43,363 nt of DNA from contig JAQTPT010000035.1 in assembly GCA_028712795.1 (NCBI GenBank), positions 1-43,363 on the forward strand. Direction: 5' to 3'. A program made the translations under genes and the position numbers. The notes under the pieces are model-generated. The model saw only the letters and a list, made by a program, of their open reading frames with translations. It was not told the DNA's origin and made no database searches. Position 1 is the first letter of the stretch. Each line of letters opens with the position of its first letter. The DNA comes from Methylococcales bacterium. GTDB lineage: Bacteria > Pseudomonadota > Gammaproteobacteria > Methylococcales > Methylomonadaceae. Below, in pieces: positions 18,299 through 27,504 of this stretch.

Positions 18299-18782
18299 TT
18301 GTACTCACTCACTGCGGTCAAGTTAAGAATGAACTCTAGTCCTTTGCAACCAGGACCCAGAATAAGATTTATGTTTAAACAAGGCATTTAGGATGTTCCA
18401 TTCGGCGATATGGTTTGGCCCGTAGTAATTTAATACTGATATTTTTTGCAATATTATAAAGTCATAATATATTAACACCTAAATGCCTGAGTCCGCGTAG
18501 AATCTCAATGAATGCAAACTAAATTGTCATAGTCGATGTCAATAGCATTCAAACCTGATGTCGGCACGTCGTAAATTCTGGTCTCAGGGGGGAATCGACC
18601 TATCATTTCAGGCGATAGCTGTCATAATGAGAATTGTTGTTTAAAGAGAAACATGCCTTAGCCTGTAACTTAATCTGTTATAATTTGAAAGTTTATCAAG
18701 GTAATTAAGATACCTTCATGGCATTCTTTGCCGCAAGCGTTGAAGCAATAACCCCTTAACCACCTAAATCAGTAATTACAAA
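18299..18782 (+). promoter_or_regulatory. Upstream region of the lepA operon
   Basis: 484 bases without a gene. A perfect TATAAT lies at 18679-18684, about 100 bases before lepA, with only a poor -35 (TTAGCC) at 18658-18663. The 16-mer GTCATAATGAGAATTG at 18621-18636 is shared with the halogenase upstream region. The part at 18420-18480 is very AT-rich. No riboswitch or strong hairpin was recognised. Confidence 0.4.
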
Positions 18783-20582
18783 GTGGATTTAAAACATATC
18801 AGAAATTTCTCCATTATCGCTCATATTGATCATGGCAAATCAACGCTCGCAGACCGTTTTATTCAAATCTGCGGCGGCTTAAGCGCCCGGGAAATGTCGG
18901 CGCAAGTGCTTGATAGCATGGATATTGAGAAAGAGCGCGGTATCACGATTAAAGCCCAAAGCGTAACGCTGGACTTTAAAGCAAAGGATGGCGAAACCTA
19001 TCAACTTAATTTTATTGATACGCCGGGGCATGTTGATTTTTCCTACGAAGTGTCCCGTTCCCTGGCGGCTTGCGAAGGCGCACTGCTGGTTGTTGATGCG
19101 GCGCAAGGCGTTGAGGCGCAAAGTGTGGCAAACTGCTATACGGCAATAGAACAGGGACTGGAAGTTGTACCTGTGCTGAATAAAATTGATTTGCCCTCTG
19201 CCGAGCCTGAACGGGTGCTGGCTGAAATTGAAGAGGTGATCGGCATTCCAGCGGATGAGGCGCTGATGATTAGCGCTAAAACCGGCCTGGGCGTTCAGGA
19301 TGTTCTGGAGCAACTCGTTATTAAAGTGCCTCCGCCCCAAGGTAACATAGACGGCCCTTTGCAGGCATTGATCATTGATTCCTGGTTCGACAGTTATCTG
19401 GGCGTGGTGTCTTTAGTCCGGATTATGCATGGCAGCATTCGAAGAAAACAAAAGATCACCATCATGTCCACCGGCAAGTCGTTCATCGCTGAAACGGTCG
19501 GCGTTTTTACGCCAAAACGTCTCGAAAAAGAGATTTTGAATACCGGTGAAGTCGGTTATGTGGTTGCCGGCATTAAAGATATTTTCGGTGCGCCTGTAGG
19601 TGATACCATCACCTGGACAGATAAACCGGCTGAAGAACAGCTCACTGGCTTTCAACGGGTTCAACCGCGTGTATTTGCCGGTTTGTATCCGGTCAGCTCC
19701 GATAATTACGAAGATTTGCGTGAAGCGCTCAAGAAGTTAAACCTCAATGACGCCGCGCTGCAATTCGAACCGGAAACCTCCCAGGCTTTGGGTTTTGGCT
19801 TCCGCTGCGGTTTTTTGGGCATGTTGCACATGGAAATTGTGCAGGAGCGCCTGGAAAGAGAATATAACGTCGATTTGATTACTACAGCGCCCACGGTTAT
19901 TTATGAAGTGATCACCCAAACCGATCAGGTTCTGATGGTGGATAATCCGGCCAAACTGCCGGAGGGCGGCACTGTTAAGGAAATCAGGGAACCCATTATC
20001 CGCGCTAATATTTTGGTTCCCCAGGCTTATTTGGGAGGCGTCATTACACTGTGTATCGAAAAGCGCGGCGTACAAAAAGATATGCAGTACGTTGGCAGGC
20101 AGGTGTCACTGCATTATGAAATGCCGCTGAGCGAAGTGGTGCTGGATTTCTTTGATCGCTTAAAGTCAGTGAGCCGGGGTTTTGCCTCTTTTGATTATGA
20201 GTTTTTACGGTTTCAGCAGGCTGATTTGATTAAGCTTGATGTCTTGATTAATTCCGAAAAAGTTGACGCTTTGTCGATTATCGTCCATCGGGATTTAAGC
20301 AATAATCGCGGACGCGATCTGGTTGAAAAGATGAAAGATCTGATTCCGCGGCAAATGTACGAAGTAGCGATACAGGCGGCCATTGGTTCTAAAGTGATCG
20401 CAAGATCGACCGTTAAAGCCCTGCGAAAAAATGTGATCGCCAAATGTTATGGCGGCGATATTAGCCGTAAGAAAAAATTATTGGAAAAACAAAAAGCGGG
20501 TAAAAAACGCATGAAACAGGTCGGTAATATAGAGATTCCTCAAGAGGCATTCCTCGCCGTTTTACAACTGAACAAAGAATGA
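18783..20582 (+). CDS. lepA: Elongation factor 4 (LepA)
   Basis: A 599-residue translational GTPase that acts on ribosomes (back-translocation and initiation quality in E. coli). G1 is [10 protein letters not shown]2 includes [12 protein letters not shown]3 is DTPGHVD and G4 is NKIDLP. Domains II, III and V follow, and the LepA-specific C-terminal domain has [15 protein letters not shown]. Length is exactly usual for LepA. The start is GTG at 18783, giving the canonical [20 protein letters not shown]; no strong ribosome binding site precedes it. It opens the conserved gammaproteobacterial operon lepA-lepB-DUF4845-rnc-era-recO-pdxJ. Confidence 0.97.
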   Translation: MDLKHIRNFSIIAHIDHGKSTLADRFIQICGGLSAREMSAQVLDSMDIEKERGITIKAQSVTLDFKAKDGETYQLNFIDTPGHVDFSYEVSRSLAACEGALLVVDAAQGVEAQSVANCYTAIEQGLEVVPVLNKIDLPSAEPERVLAEIEEVIGIPADEALMISAKTGLGVQDVLEQLVIKVPPPQGNIDGPLQALIIDSWFDSYLGVVSLVRIMHGSIRRKQKITIMSTGKSFIAETVGVFTPKRLEKEILNTGEVGYVVAGIKDIFGAPVGDTITWTDKPAEEQLTGFQRVQPRVFAGLYPVSSDNYEDLREALKKLNLNDAALQFEPETSQALGFGFRCGFLGMLHMEIVQERLEREYNVDLITTAPTVIYEVITQTDQVLMVDNPAKLPEGGTVKEIREPIIRANILVPQAYLGGVITLCIEKRGVQKDMQYVGRQVSLHYEMPLSEVVLDFFDRLKSVSRGFASFDYEFLRFQQADLIKLDVLINSEKVDALSIIVHRDLSNNRGRDLVEKMKDLIPRQMYEVAIQAAIGSKVIARSTVKALRKNVIAKCYGGDISRKKKLLEKQKAGKKRMKQVGNIEIPQEAFLAVLQLNKE

Positions 20583-20589
20583 TAAAGAT

Positions 20590-20690
20590 CAGGCGAAAGG
20601 TAAAAGGCGCAAGGCGAAAAACCAAGCTTCAATTACATATCGCCTTAGCCATCTGCCTTTCGTCTTTAGCCTTAAACCTTTAACCTGAAC
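20590..20690. repeat. Imperfect palindromic dispersed repeat between lepA and lepB
   Basis: The spacer is built of AAGGCGAAAGG-like units. AAAGGCGCAAGGCGAAAAAC at 20603-20622 faces CGCCTTAGCC and GCCTTTCGTC further right. The minus strand of the mcl-mtkA spacer (32527-32566) has AAAGGCGCAAGGC followed seven bases on by GGCGAAAAAC, so the two spacers share an element that looks like a short dispersed palindromic repeat (REP-like). It does not interrupt the operon. Confidence 0.5.
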
Positions 20691-20699
20691 TATATAACA

Positions 20700-21476
20700 A
20701 TGGACTACGATTTTTCATTTTTTCTTTTGGTTGCCACTGTCATTACGGGCGTAATTTGGGGCAGTTATTTGTTATTTCTCAAATCAAAAGGCCTTGTTTT
20801 TGATGAAAAGAATGAACCCGTGCTCGTCGAGTATGCACGTTCATTTTTCCCGATTGTATTGGTTGTGCTGTTGCTCCGCTCTTTCATTGCCGAGCCTTTT
20901 CGCATTCCTTCAGGATCAATGATGCCCACTTTACTGGTGGGTGATTTTATCCTGGTTAATAAGTTCACTTACGGGATACGCCTGCCTGTTATCAATAAAA
21001 AGGTGATTGAACTGAATGAACCCAAGCGTGGTGATATTGTCGTTTTTCGTTATCCAAAAGATCCGGCTGTCGATTATATAAAACGTGTTATTGGCCTGCC
21101 TGGCGACAAAGTTGTTTATAGCGGAAAACAGTTGACCATCAATGGCACACCTGTTAAACAGGTGTCATTGGGACGTTATCAGGGAGTGGGCCAGGGTGAA
21201 GACATGACCGGCGCTGAAGAATTGCTGGAAGATTTGACCGGGGTAGAACACAGTATTCTGATCAGGAATGGCACGCCTTCAGTTGAATTTGTTTATGTCG
21301 TCCCGGAAGGCAATTATTTTGTGATGGGCGATAACCGTGATAACAGCAATGATAGCCGCTACTGGGGGCCGGTTCCAGAAGCGAATCTGGTCGGCAAAGC
21401 CTTTTTTATCTGGATGAGTTGGGACTGGCAGGATAAAGGTGTTGGTTTCAGCCGTATTGGCACGGTATTGAATTAA
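20700..21476 (+). CDS. lepB: Signal peptidase I
   Basis: A 258-residue inner-membrane protease that removes Sec and Tat signal peptides. Two N-terminal transmembrane helices (about residues 6-27 and 48-60) precede the periplasmic catalytic domain. Ser73 in IPSGSMMPTL and Lys128 in DYIKRVIGLPGD form the Ser/Lys dyad (E. coli S91 and K146). The late motif GDNRDNSNDSRYWGPV is also present. It is shorter than E. coli LepB (324) but normal for many gammaproteobacteria. It follows lepA after a 117-base spacer containing a palindromic repeat. Confidence 0.96.
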   Translation: MDYDFSFFLLVATVITGVIWGSYLLFLKSKGLVFDEKNEPVLVEYARSFFPIVLVVLLLRSFIAEPFRIPSGSMMPTLLVGDFILVNKFTYGIRLPVINKKVIELNEPKRGDIVVFRYPKDPAVDYIKRVIGLPGDKVVYSGKQLTINGTPVKQVSLGRYQGVGQGEDMTGAEELLEDLTGVEHSILIRNGTPSVEFVYVVPEGNYFVMGDNRDNSNDSRYWGPVPEANLVGKAFFIWMSWDWQDKGVGFSRIGTVLN

Positions 21477-21546
21477 TTTAAAAGCAGATGCAATGCAAAA
21501 GCTATAAACATTGAATTGCAAGGTCTTGAATAATTTGGAAAGTTAA

Positions 21547-21924
21547 ATGAAGGCATCACCTAGACATCAACAGGGTTTAACGTTTATCTCACTGGTTTTT
21601 GTTCTGGCGCTCATCGCCTTTTTTGTTCTATTGGGACTTAAAATAGGTCCGATTTACCTGAATCACAGCAAAGTAGTCAGCGCTCTGGCTGAGATTGAAA
21701 AAACCCCTGATATTGAAGAACAAAGCGAGGCCGAAATTAGAGCCAGCCTGGACAAACGGTTCAATATTAATTATGTAGATGATGTCACTCAAGATGACAT
21801 TAAAGTTACCCACTATAACGATTATCTGAAAGTGGCTATTGAGTACGAGGTTGTCAGGAAAATTGCCGGCAACCTGAGCGTGCTAGTGGAGTTTAATGAT
21901 GTTATTGAGGTGGGTAAGCCGTGA
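21547..21924 (+). CDS. DUF4845 small membrane protein
   Basis: A 125-residue protein with one N-terminal membrane helix (GLTFISLVFVLALIAFFVLL, about 10-29) that looks like a type IV pilin-type leader (HQQGLTFISL). A periplasmic domain follows with IEVVRKIAGNLSVLVEF-like pattern. This is the DUF4845 protein found between lepB and rnc in many proteobacteria. Its function is unknown; its constant place suggests a link to protein export. The stop overlaps the start of rnc by 4 bases (GTGA). Confidence 0.88.
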   Translation: MKASPRHQQGLTFISLVFVLALIAFFVLLGLKIGPIYLNHSKVVSALAEIEKTPDIEEQSEAEIRASLDKRFNINYVDDVTQDDIKVTHYNDYLKVAIEYEVVRKIAGNLSVLVEFNDVIEVGKP

Positions 21925-22604
21925 TAAAAAAGCCCGAAGTATTGGCTAAGAAGCTGGGTTTGATATTTAATAACCCTCAGCTTTTTACAATGGCTTTAAC
22001 CCACCGTAGCGCAAACTCGATTAATAACGAACGGTTGGAATTTCTGGGCGACTCAATTCTTGGCTTTGTGATTGCCCAGAAACTGTATGACATTTTTCCT
22101 GATGCCAGTGAAGGCGTTTTAAGCCGGTTGAGAGCAAGCCTGGTCAATCAGACTTCACTGGCTGAGTTGGCCAGAAAGCATCAGTTGGGGGATTATTTGT
22201 TGCTGGGTTCAGGAGAACTGAAAAGTGGCGGCTTTCGCCGTGATTCCATTTTGTCTGATGCTCTGGAAGCCATTATGGGTGCGTTATTCAAAGACCAGGG
22301 AATAGACGCCTGCCAGCAATGGATAGAGCGCTTGTTTGCAGAAAACCTGAGCAGCCTGTCTTTGAATAACTGGCAAAAAGACCCTAAAACTCAACTTCAG
22401 GAGTTGATGCAGTCCAAAAGATTGGAACTGCCGGAATACACTTTAATTACAATGTCAGGACTTGCGCACGAACAACTTTTTAAAGTTAAGTGTACCATTC
22501 CTTTAATAGCAGAGACTTGTGTCGGTACCGGCATCTCCAGAAAACGGGCCGAACAGTCGGCGGCTGAGCTTATGCTCGAATTATTGAATAAGGACAGTAG
22601 ATGA
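21921..22604 (+). CDS. rnc: Ribonuclease III
   Basis: A 227-residue double-strand-specific RNase that processes rRNA precursors and cuts structured mRNAs. The catalytic signature NERLEFLGDSILGFVIA lies near residue 35-51 with the conserved acidic residues; DALEAIMGALFKDQG holds the second acidic cluster. The C-terminal double-stranded RNA-binding domain (DPKTQLQELMQSKRLELPEY, ending near RKRAEQSAAELMLELL) is complete. The start is GTG, overlapping the DUF4845 stop. The end overlaps era by 4 bases (ATGA), so translation is coupled. Confidence 0.96.
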   Translation: MIKKPEVLAKKLGLIFNNPQLFTMALTHRSANSINNERLEFLGDSILGFVIAQKLYDIFPDASEGVLSRLRASLVNQTSLAELARKHQLGDYLLLGSGELKSGGFRRDSILSDALEAIMGALFKDQGIDACQQWIERLFAENLSSLSLNNWQKDPKTQLQELMQSKRLELPEYTLITMSGLAHEQLFKVKCTIPLIAETCVGTGISRKRAEQSAAELMLELLNKDSR

Positions 22605-23485
22605 ATTGCGGTTTCGTAGCGCTGATAGGGCGCCCCAATGTCGGTAAATCGACGCTGATGAATCATTTGCTGAAGCAGAAAATCAGCATCACCTCGCGCA
22701 AGCCGCAAACAACCCGGCATCGGATTCTGGGCATTAATACCACTGAAGCCGGGCAAGCCATTTATATGGATACGCCTGGCATGCACAACAATGAAAAGCG
22801 GGCAATGAACCGGTATTTAAACCGGACAGCTGAAACCACGCTACTGGGTGTTGATGTGATTGTCTGGTTGATTGATGGCTTATCGTGGCACGAATATGAT
22901 GAAGTGATCTTTAAAAAGCTGGAACAGGCGGGGCTGCCCGTTATTCTCGCCGTCAACAAAATCGATAAGGTGAAAGACAAGGATGCCATATTGACATTTT
23001 TTGCCGGGGCCCAACATCGGTTTCCATTTCAGCATTTGGTCCCCATCTCGGCGCTAAAAAGGACCAATCTGGATCAACTGGAAAGCCTGATCATGAAACT
23101 GTTACCGGAAAATGATCTGATCTATCCTGAAGATCAGATTACTGACCGCCCCGAGCGCTTCCTGGCTGCCGAAATTGTCAGGGAAAAACTGACCCGGCGT
23201 CTGGGCGATGAACTGCCTTATGCCTTAACGGTTGAAATGGAACGCTACGAAGAGCTTCCGAATATCACTAAAATTTATGCCATCATTTGGGTGGAGCGGC
23301 TGACCCAAAAAAATATCGTAATTGGCAAGGACGGTGAAATGCTAAAAAAAGTCGGCACGGATGCACGCTTCGATATAGAAAAACTGATCGGACAGAAAGT
23401 CTATTTACAGCTTTGGGTTAAAGTTAAAAAGAACTGGTCGGACAATGAACGCGCCATGCAAAGCCTGGGATTTAATGACGGATAG
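22601..23485 (+). CDS. era: GTPase Era
   Basis: A 294-residue GTPase required for maturation of 16S rRNA and 30S assembly. G1 is GRPNVGKSTLMN, G2 includes QTTRHRILG, G3 is DTPGMH and G4 is NKIDK. The C-terminal KH domain has IVIGKDGEMLKKVGTDAR, the usual G-x-x-G-containing RNA-binding loop. Length and layout are standard. It overlaps rnc by 4 bases, and recO starts inside its last codons. Confidence 0.97.
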   Translation: MNCGFVALIGRPNVGKSTLMNHLLKQKISITSRKPQTTRHRILGINTTEAGQAIYMDTPGMHNNEKRAMNRYLNRTAETTLLGVDVIVWLIDGLSWHEYDEVIFKKLEQAGLPVILAVNKIDKVKDKDAILTFFAGAQHRFPFQHLVPISALKRTNLDQLESLIMKLLPENDLIYPEDQITDRPERFLAAEIVREKLTRRLGDELPYALTVEMERYEELPNITKIYAIIWVERLTQKNIVIGKDGEMLKKVGTDARFDIEKLIGQKVYLQLWVKVKKNWSDNERAMQSLGFNDG

Positions 23486-24182
23486 TGCTGTATATTTGCA
23501 ACCTGCCTTTATTCTGCAACAGCGTAAATTTAGGGAAACCAGTCTTATCATTGATGTCTTGACCGAGGACTTTGGCAGGGTTTCCCTGCTGGCAAAAGGG
23601 GTAAGGAAAACAAAGTCTAAGACAGCGGGTCTATTGCAGCCCTTTATCCCTTTGACCCTGTCCTACTTTGGCAAGTCCGGGTTAAAAACCCTGACGGATG
23701 TTGAATTAGCCCGGCCATTCATACCATTACAAGGACTCGCGCTTTATTGCGGCTTTTATATTAATGAACTGATAGGTTGCTTCTTGCATCAACACGACCC
23801 TCACCCGGAAGTGTTTGCTTATTATCGCAGCTGTTTAACCTGTCTTTTGGATAGTTCAAAAATAGAACAAACACTGCGAAGTTTTGAGCTCGATTTAATG
23901 AATGCCGTCGGTTACGGACTGCAACTTGAATATGATGCCCTCAATCACAAAGCTGTTAATCCATTGATTAACTATAACTTCAATGCAGAAGCGGGTCCAA
24001 TTGAAGCCCTCGACGGCTCTTTCTCAGGCAAGACTTTATTGGCATTGAAATCAAGAGAGCTCGCCGATCCTCAGGTGCTGGCCGAGGCAAAAATACTGAT
24101 GAGAACAGTCATCGCTGTTTATTTGCACGGCAAGCCGCTAAAAAGCCGGACCGTCATTTCTAAAATCATCCAACACTTATAA
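23475..24182 (+). CDS. recO: DNA repair protein RecO
   Basis: A 235-residue protein of the RecFOR pathway that helps load RecA onto SSB-coated single-stranded DNA. The N-terminal OB-fold has QPAFILQQRKFRETSLIIDV and RVSLLAKGVRK; the helical C-terminal part includes GLALYCGFYINELIGCFL and RSFELDLMNAVGYGLQL. The zinc-binding cysteines of some RecO proteins are absent, as in E. coli. The frame is open from 23445, but ATG at 23475 (MTDSAVYLQ), with GGGA just upstream and overlapping the era stop, gives the expected N-terminus. Confidence 0.93.
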   Translation: MTDSAVYLQPAFILQQRKFRETSLIIDVLTEDFGRVSLLAKGVRKTKSKTAGLLQPFIPLTLSYFGKSGLKTLTDVELARPFIPLQGLALYCGFYINELIGCFLHQHDPHPEVFAYYRSCLTCLLDSSKIEQTLRSFELDLMNAVGYGLQLEYDALNHKAVNPLINYNFNAEAGPIEALDGSFSGKTLLALKSRELADPQVLAEAKILMRTVIAVYLHGKPLKSRTVISKIIQHL

Positions 24183-24185
24183 AAA

Positions 24186-24932
24186 ATGGACAAATCACAT
24201 ATCTTACTGGGCGTAAATATTGACCACGTTGCGACCCTGAGGCAAGCCAGAGGCACGCTTTATCCTGAACCTGTCCAGGCTGCGCTTGTTGCAGAGCAAG
24301 CAGGGGCTGACAGTATTACCGCGCATTTGCGGGAAGACCGTCGGCATATTCAGGATAGGGATATTTTCTTACTGAAGGACATGCTCCACACCCGCCTGAA
24401 TATGGAAATGGCCGTGACTGATGAAATGCTGGAGCTTGCTATCAAAATACAACCTTACGCCTGTTGCCTGGTGCCTGAAAAACGGGCTGAATTGACTACT
24501 GAGGGTGGTTTAGATATCGTCGTAAACCTCGATCGCATGCAATGGGCTTGTGATAAATTAAGGGGGGCTGGTGTTGAGGTATCGCTATTTATTGATCCCG
24601 ACTTCGCACAGATTGATGCAGCGGTAAAAGCAGGAGCGCCCGTTGTCGAACTGCACACCGGTTGTTATGCAGACGCTAAAAGTCCGGTGCAAAAGGCAAA
24701 AGAACTGGCGCGTATCAGTCAGGCGGCACATTATGCCCACAGCGCCGGACTACAAGTCAATGCGGGGCATGGATTGAATTTTTACAATGTTCAAGAGATA
24801 TGCTCAATACCCGTTATCGTTGAACTTAATATCGGGCATTCTATTATCGCTCAAGCCTTATTTTCAGGTCTGGCGCAGACGGTTAAAGATTTAAAGCAAT
24901 TAATGACACAGGCCCGGTTACAGGCTTTTTGA
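24186..24932 (+). CDS. pdxJ: Pyridoxine 5'-phosphate synthase
   Basis: A 248-residue TIM-barrel enzyme that joins 1-deoxy-xylulose 5-phosphate and 3-amino-2-oxopropyl phosphate to form pyridoxine 5'-phosphate. Motifs are [16 protein letters not shown] at the start, [13 protein letters not shown], the catalytic-face VELHTGCYA and the end motif [11 protein letters not shown] ... [14 protein letters not shown]. Length is standard. It is the last gene of the lepA operon and follows recO by three bases. The next gene is convergent only 11 bases away. Confidence 0.97.
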   Translation: MDKSHILLGVNIDHVATLRQARGTLYPEPVQAALVAEQAGADSITAHLREDRRHIQDRDIFLLKDMLHTRLNMEMAVTDEMLELAIKIQPYACCLVPEKRAELTTEGGLDIVVNLDRMQWACDKLRGAGVEVSLFIDPDFAQIDAAVKAGAPVVELHTGCYADAKSPVQKAKELARISQAAHYAHSAGLQVNAGHGLNFYNVQEICSIPVIVELNIGHSIIAQALFSGLAQTVKDLKQLMTQARLQAF

Positions 24933-24943
24933 TCTTCGCTGCA

Positions 24944-25900
24944 TTAATGCGATGACAACCCGTGTTTTTGGATCCGGTAAAGCAGGGAATCCCGGGAGAG
25001 ACCGAGTAATTTTGCCGACTTACTGCGATTGCCTTGTGTGCGACTTAGAGCCTGATGGATCAAGTCGGCTTCCAAACAGTCAAGCTTTATGCCCCTTTCA
25101 GGCAAAGTGAAATCAGGCGCCTTTGGTGTGCTGCTATAGGTGACAAATTCGCGAGGCAGATTTTCCGGTTCAATGGTTCTCCCAGCCAATAAAATACTCA
25201 GTCGTTCGCACAGGTTACGTAATTCACGAATATTGCCAGGCCATGGGTAATCTTTGAGAACTTTTAAGGTTTGCTTACTGAATTTAGGCGCCTCTATTGA
25301 ATGGGTTTCTGACATCATAATCAGAAAATGCCTGATGAGATGCTCAATGTCTTCAGTACGTTGCTCCAATGGGGGAAGTTCTAAAGGTACAACATTAAGC
25401 CGGTAAAATAAATCCAGCCTAAATTGACCTGCTTCAACCTGCTTGTTCAGATCCGAGTTTGTCGCCGCGATAATGCGGACATCAACGTTATAGGGTTTAA
25501 TGTCACCCACTGCAAGGCATTCCCCAGACTCCAGAAAACGCAATAATTTTGCCTGAATTGAGATGGGCAATGAGTTAATTTCATCTAGGAATATTGTTCC
25601 GCCATCAGCCGCTTGAAATAGACCTTGCGTGTTGGCTGTAGCGCCTGTAAAAGATCCTTTTTTATGACCAAACAATTCCGATTCAATCAGGCTTTCAGGC
25701 AATGCAGCACAATTGAGAGTAATAAAAGCTTTATCAGCGCGGCGACTTTCTTTTTGAATGGCGTTGGCGAACACTTCCTTGCCAGTGCCGGTTTCACCCT
25801 TAATTAATACCGTCACATCCGTAGCCGCAACCATTCTGGCACTGCGGATTAAAGAATCCAATGCTGGGGATTGACCGATGATCGACTTAAAATGTCCCAT
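24944..25900 (-). CDS. Sigma-54-dependent activator without sensory domain
   Basis: A 318-residue bacterial enhancer-binding protein made only of the AAA+ domain and a C-terminal Fis-type helix-turn-helix. Walker A is GETGTGKEVF (near residue 36), the sigma-54 contact loop is ELFGHKKGSFTGAT (GSFTGA, with Ser for the usual Ala), and Walker B is GGTIFLDEIN. The arginine-finger region follows, and the HTH is GNRSKSAKLLGLSRDSLLYR. No receiver, GAF or PAS domain precedes the ATPase, so activity would be controlled by expression or by a separate partner (as with PspF). The SafE-like gene follows upstream after 10 bases in the same direction, so the two are likely co-transcribed. Target genes are unknown. 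Confidence 0.9.
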   Translation of the reverse strand: MGHFKSIIGQSPALDSLIRSARMVAATDVTVLIKGETGTGKEVFANAIQKESRRADKAFITLNCAALPESLIESELFGHKKGSFTGATANTQGLFQAADGGTIFLDEINSLPISIQAKLLRFLESGECLAVGDIKPYNVDVRIIAATNSDLNKQVEAGQFRLDLFYRLNVVPLELPPLEQRTEDIEHLIRHFLIMMSETHSIEAPKFSKQTLKVLKDYPWPGNIRELRNLCERLSILLAGRTIEPENLPREFVTYSSTPKAPDFTLPERGIKLDCLEADLIHQALSRTQGNRSKSAKLLGLSRDSLLYRIQKHGLSSH

Positions 25901-25910
25901 AGTAGCCTCT

Positions 25911-26642
25911 TTAATGTGTTGCTATGTGTGTTGTTGTATAGGCCATCGGATTTAGCCAAGGCAAGGCGGCGAACAGTGCCAGAACCATCATAAGCAGGCC
26001 AATAGCCTGTTTGAAACGCTGCATTCTTGATAACCTGGTCAAAACATGCGTCATTATACCGACTCCCATGACTGCAGGTAAAGTCCCCAGGCCAAAAGCC
26101 AACATAGTCATTGCGCTTTTACTGACCTCACCGGCGGTCGCCGCAAGTGTTAAAGCCGCATAGACCAGCCCACAAGGCAACCAGCCCCAGACCATGCCAA
26201 AAAGATAGGCTTGAGTACGGTTTTTTACGGGAATAAGTTTGCGGCCATACGGCTCTATTTTCCTCCAGAAATGGAGCCCCGCTTTTTCGATATAGGCAAA
26301 TCGGGGAAACCAGCCGGCTATATAAAGCCCGGCGCCCGCCATGATAGCCGCTGATAGTAATTGCAGCGTTCTATGTCCATGAGCTTGACCCAGATGCATG
26401 GTTAACAAAGCTTCTATAACACCGACTAATGCGCCCGCTATCGTATAACTGGTAATCCGTCCGAAATTATAATTAAAGACAAAAGGTAACAGTAGTTTTT
26501 TATTGTTTCGAATCTCAGGGCTTAGACTTAAAGTTAAGGTCCCGATAATCGAGCCGCACATCCCTATGCAATGCATGCTGCTGAACAAGCCCATTACAAA
26601 AGCGACAAGATAAGAGGAAGAAAAAGCGGGGTCAAATGCCAT
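25911..26642 (-). CDS. Sulfite exporter TauE/SafE-like membrane protein
   Basis: A 243-residue polytopic membrane protein with about six helices. The N-terminal FVMGLFSSMHCIGMCGSIIG carries the H-C-x-G-M-C-G motif, and the centre has FGMVWGWLPCGLVYAAL. These are shared by the SafE/DsbD-like subfamily often annotated 'sulfite exporter TauE/SafE' or cytochrome-biogenesis-like and frequently found near cbb3 oxidase assembly genes. The paired Cys residues suggest metal handling or thiol transfer in place of sulfite export. Here it sits beside an orphan sigma-54 activator and pyrF, with no oxidase genes in view. Confidence 0.8.
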   Translation of the reverse strand: MAFDPAFSSSYLVAFVMGLFSSMHCIGMCGSIIGTLTLSLSPEIRNNKKLLLPFVFNYNFGRITSYTIAGALVGVIEALLTMHLGQAHGHRTLQLLSAAIMAGAGLYIAGWFPRFAYIEKAGLHFWRKIEPYGRKLIPVKNRTQAYLFGMVWGWLPCGLVYAALTLAATAGEVSKSAMTMLAFGLGTLPAVMGVGIMTHVLTRLSRMQRFKQAIGLLMMVLALFAALPWLNPMAYTTTHIATH

Positions 26643-26726
26643 ACTTAAGGTTCAATGTAAAAGGTTCATGACAAAAGGTACAATCCGGCAGGATACAGGA
26701 TCGCTACACGCTGTACTTTGCATTAT

Positions 26727-27452
26727 TCAATTGCTTGAAAATTGAGCAAGAATCTGTCCCTGGATTTTTTCAGCCATCGCTTTCCGATTTTCAGCATCAC
26801 GAATAGGCCGGCCCACAACAATATAATCAGCGCCATTCTGGAAAGCCATTTCTACACTGACCACCCGCTTTTGATCGTCATCTTCGCGATTATCAACAGG
26901 CCGGATGCCGGGCGTGATAACCAATAATTTATGACCCAACTGCTCCCTGAGCATGGATACTTCAAGTCCCGATGATACAATGCCGTCACAGCCAATTTGC
27001 AGGGCACGTTTGGCGCGGGATAACACCAGTTCGCGGACATCGCATTTAAAACCTAAATCATCAAGATCACCGCGATCCAAACTGGTTAAGGCGGTAACTG
27101 CCAGCACCTTTAGGTCGCCTTTCTCTTTGGCGGCTGCTTCCATAATGGCATCGTTGCCATGTATAGTGGCAAGATCAACGCCTTTGCTGCTTAAGGCTTT
27201 GATAGCCCGGCCAACGGTAGCCGGAACGTCAAAAAACTTCAGATCAACAAAAACTTTTTTATGATGTTGCTTCAGCCATTCAATTAAACCAAAATAATCA
27301 CCCGACATAAACAGTTCCATGCCGGCTTTATAAAAAATCACGGAATCGCCGAGCTCTTCCACTAAAGCCTGCGCCTCGGGAATGCTGGAAACGTCCAGCG
27401 CCATAATCAAGCGTTCGCGGACAGGAATGGGTTTAGTTGATAGGAATGACAT
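26727..27452 (-). CDS. pyrF: Orotidine 5'-phosphate decarboxylase
   Basis: A 241-residue TIM-barrel enzyme making UMP from OMP in the last step of pyrimidine synthesis. Motifs are IMALDVSSIPEA, the catalytic KVFVDLKFFDVPATV (Lys and the Asp tetrad partner), ITPGIRP and ADYIVVGRPIRDA. Length and motifs are those of the proteobacterial group I enzyme. An internal ATG gives MALDVSS about 16 residues downstream and could be the true start. The gap to the SafE-like gene holds AAAAGGT direct repeats but no gene. Confidence 0.95.
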   Translation of the reverse strand: MSFLSTKPIPVRERLIMALDVSSIPEAQALVEELGDSVIFYKAGMELFMSGDYFGLIEWLKQHHKKVFVDLKFFDVPATVGRAIKALSSKGVDLATIHGNDAIMEAAAKEKGDLKVLAVTALTSLDRGDLDDLGFKCDVRELVLSRAKRALQIGCDGIVSSGLEVSMLREQLGHKLLVITPGIRPVDNREDDDQKRVVSVEMAFQNGADYIVVGRPIRDAENRKAMAEKIQGQILAQFSSN

Positions 27453-27504
27453 AGGGATATTGGTAAAGGTAAAATAAATTTATGTATAAACGGCCCTGAC
27501 AGGA

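Noticed and set aside
16229..18488. TAACACCTAAAT shared near both ends of the SoxB-like gene as a flanking repeat
   Set aside because: Only 12 AT-rich bases match and the flanks diverge at once; it could be chance.
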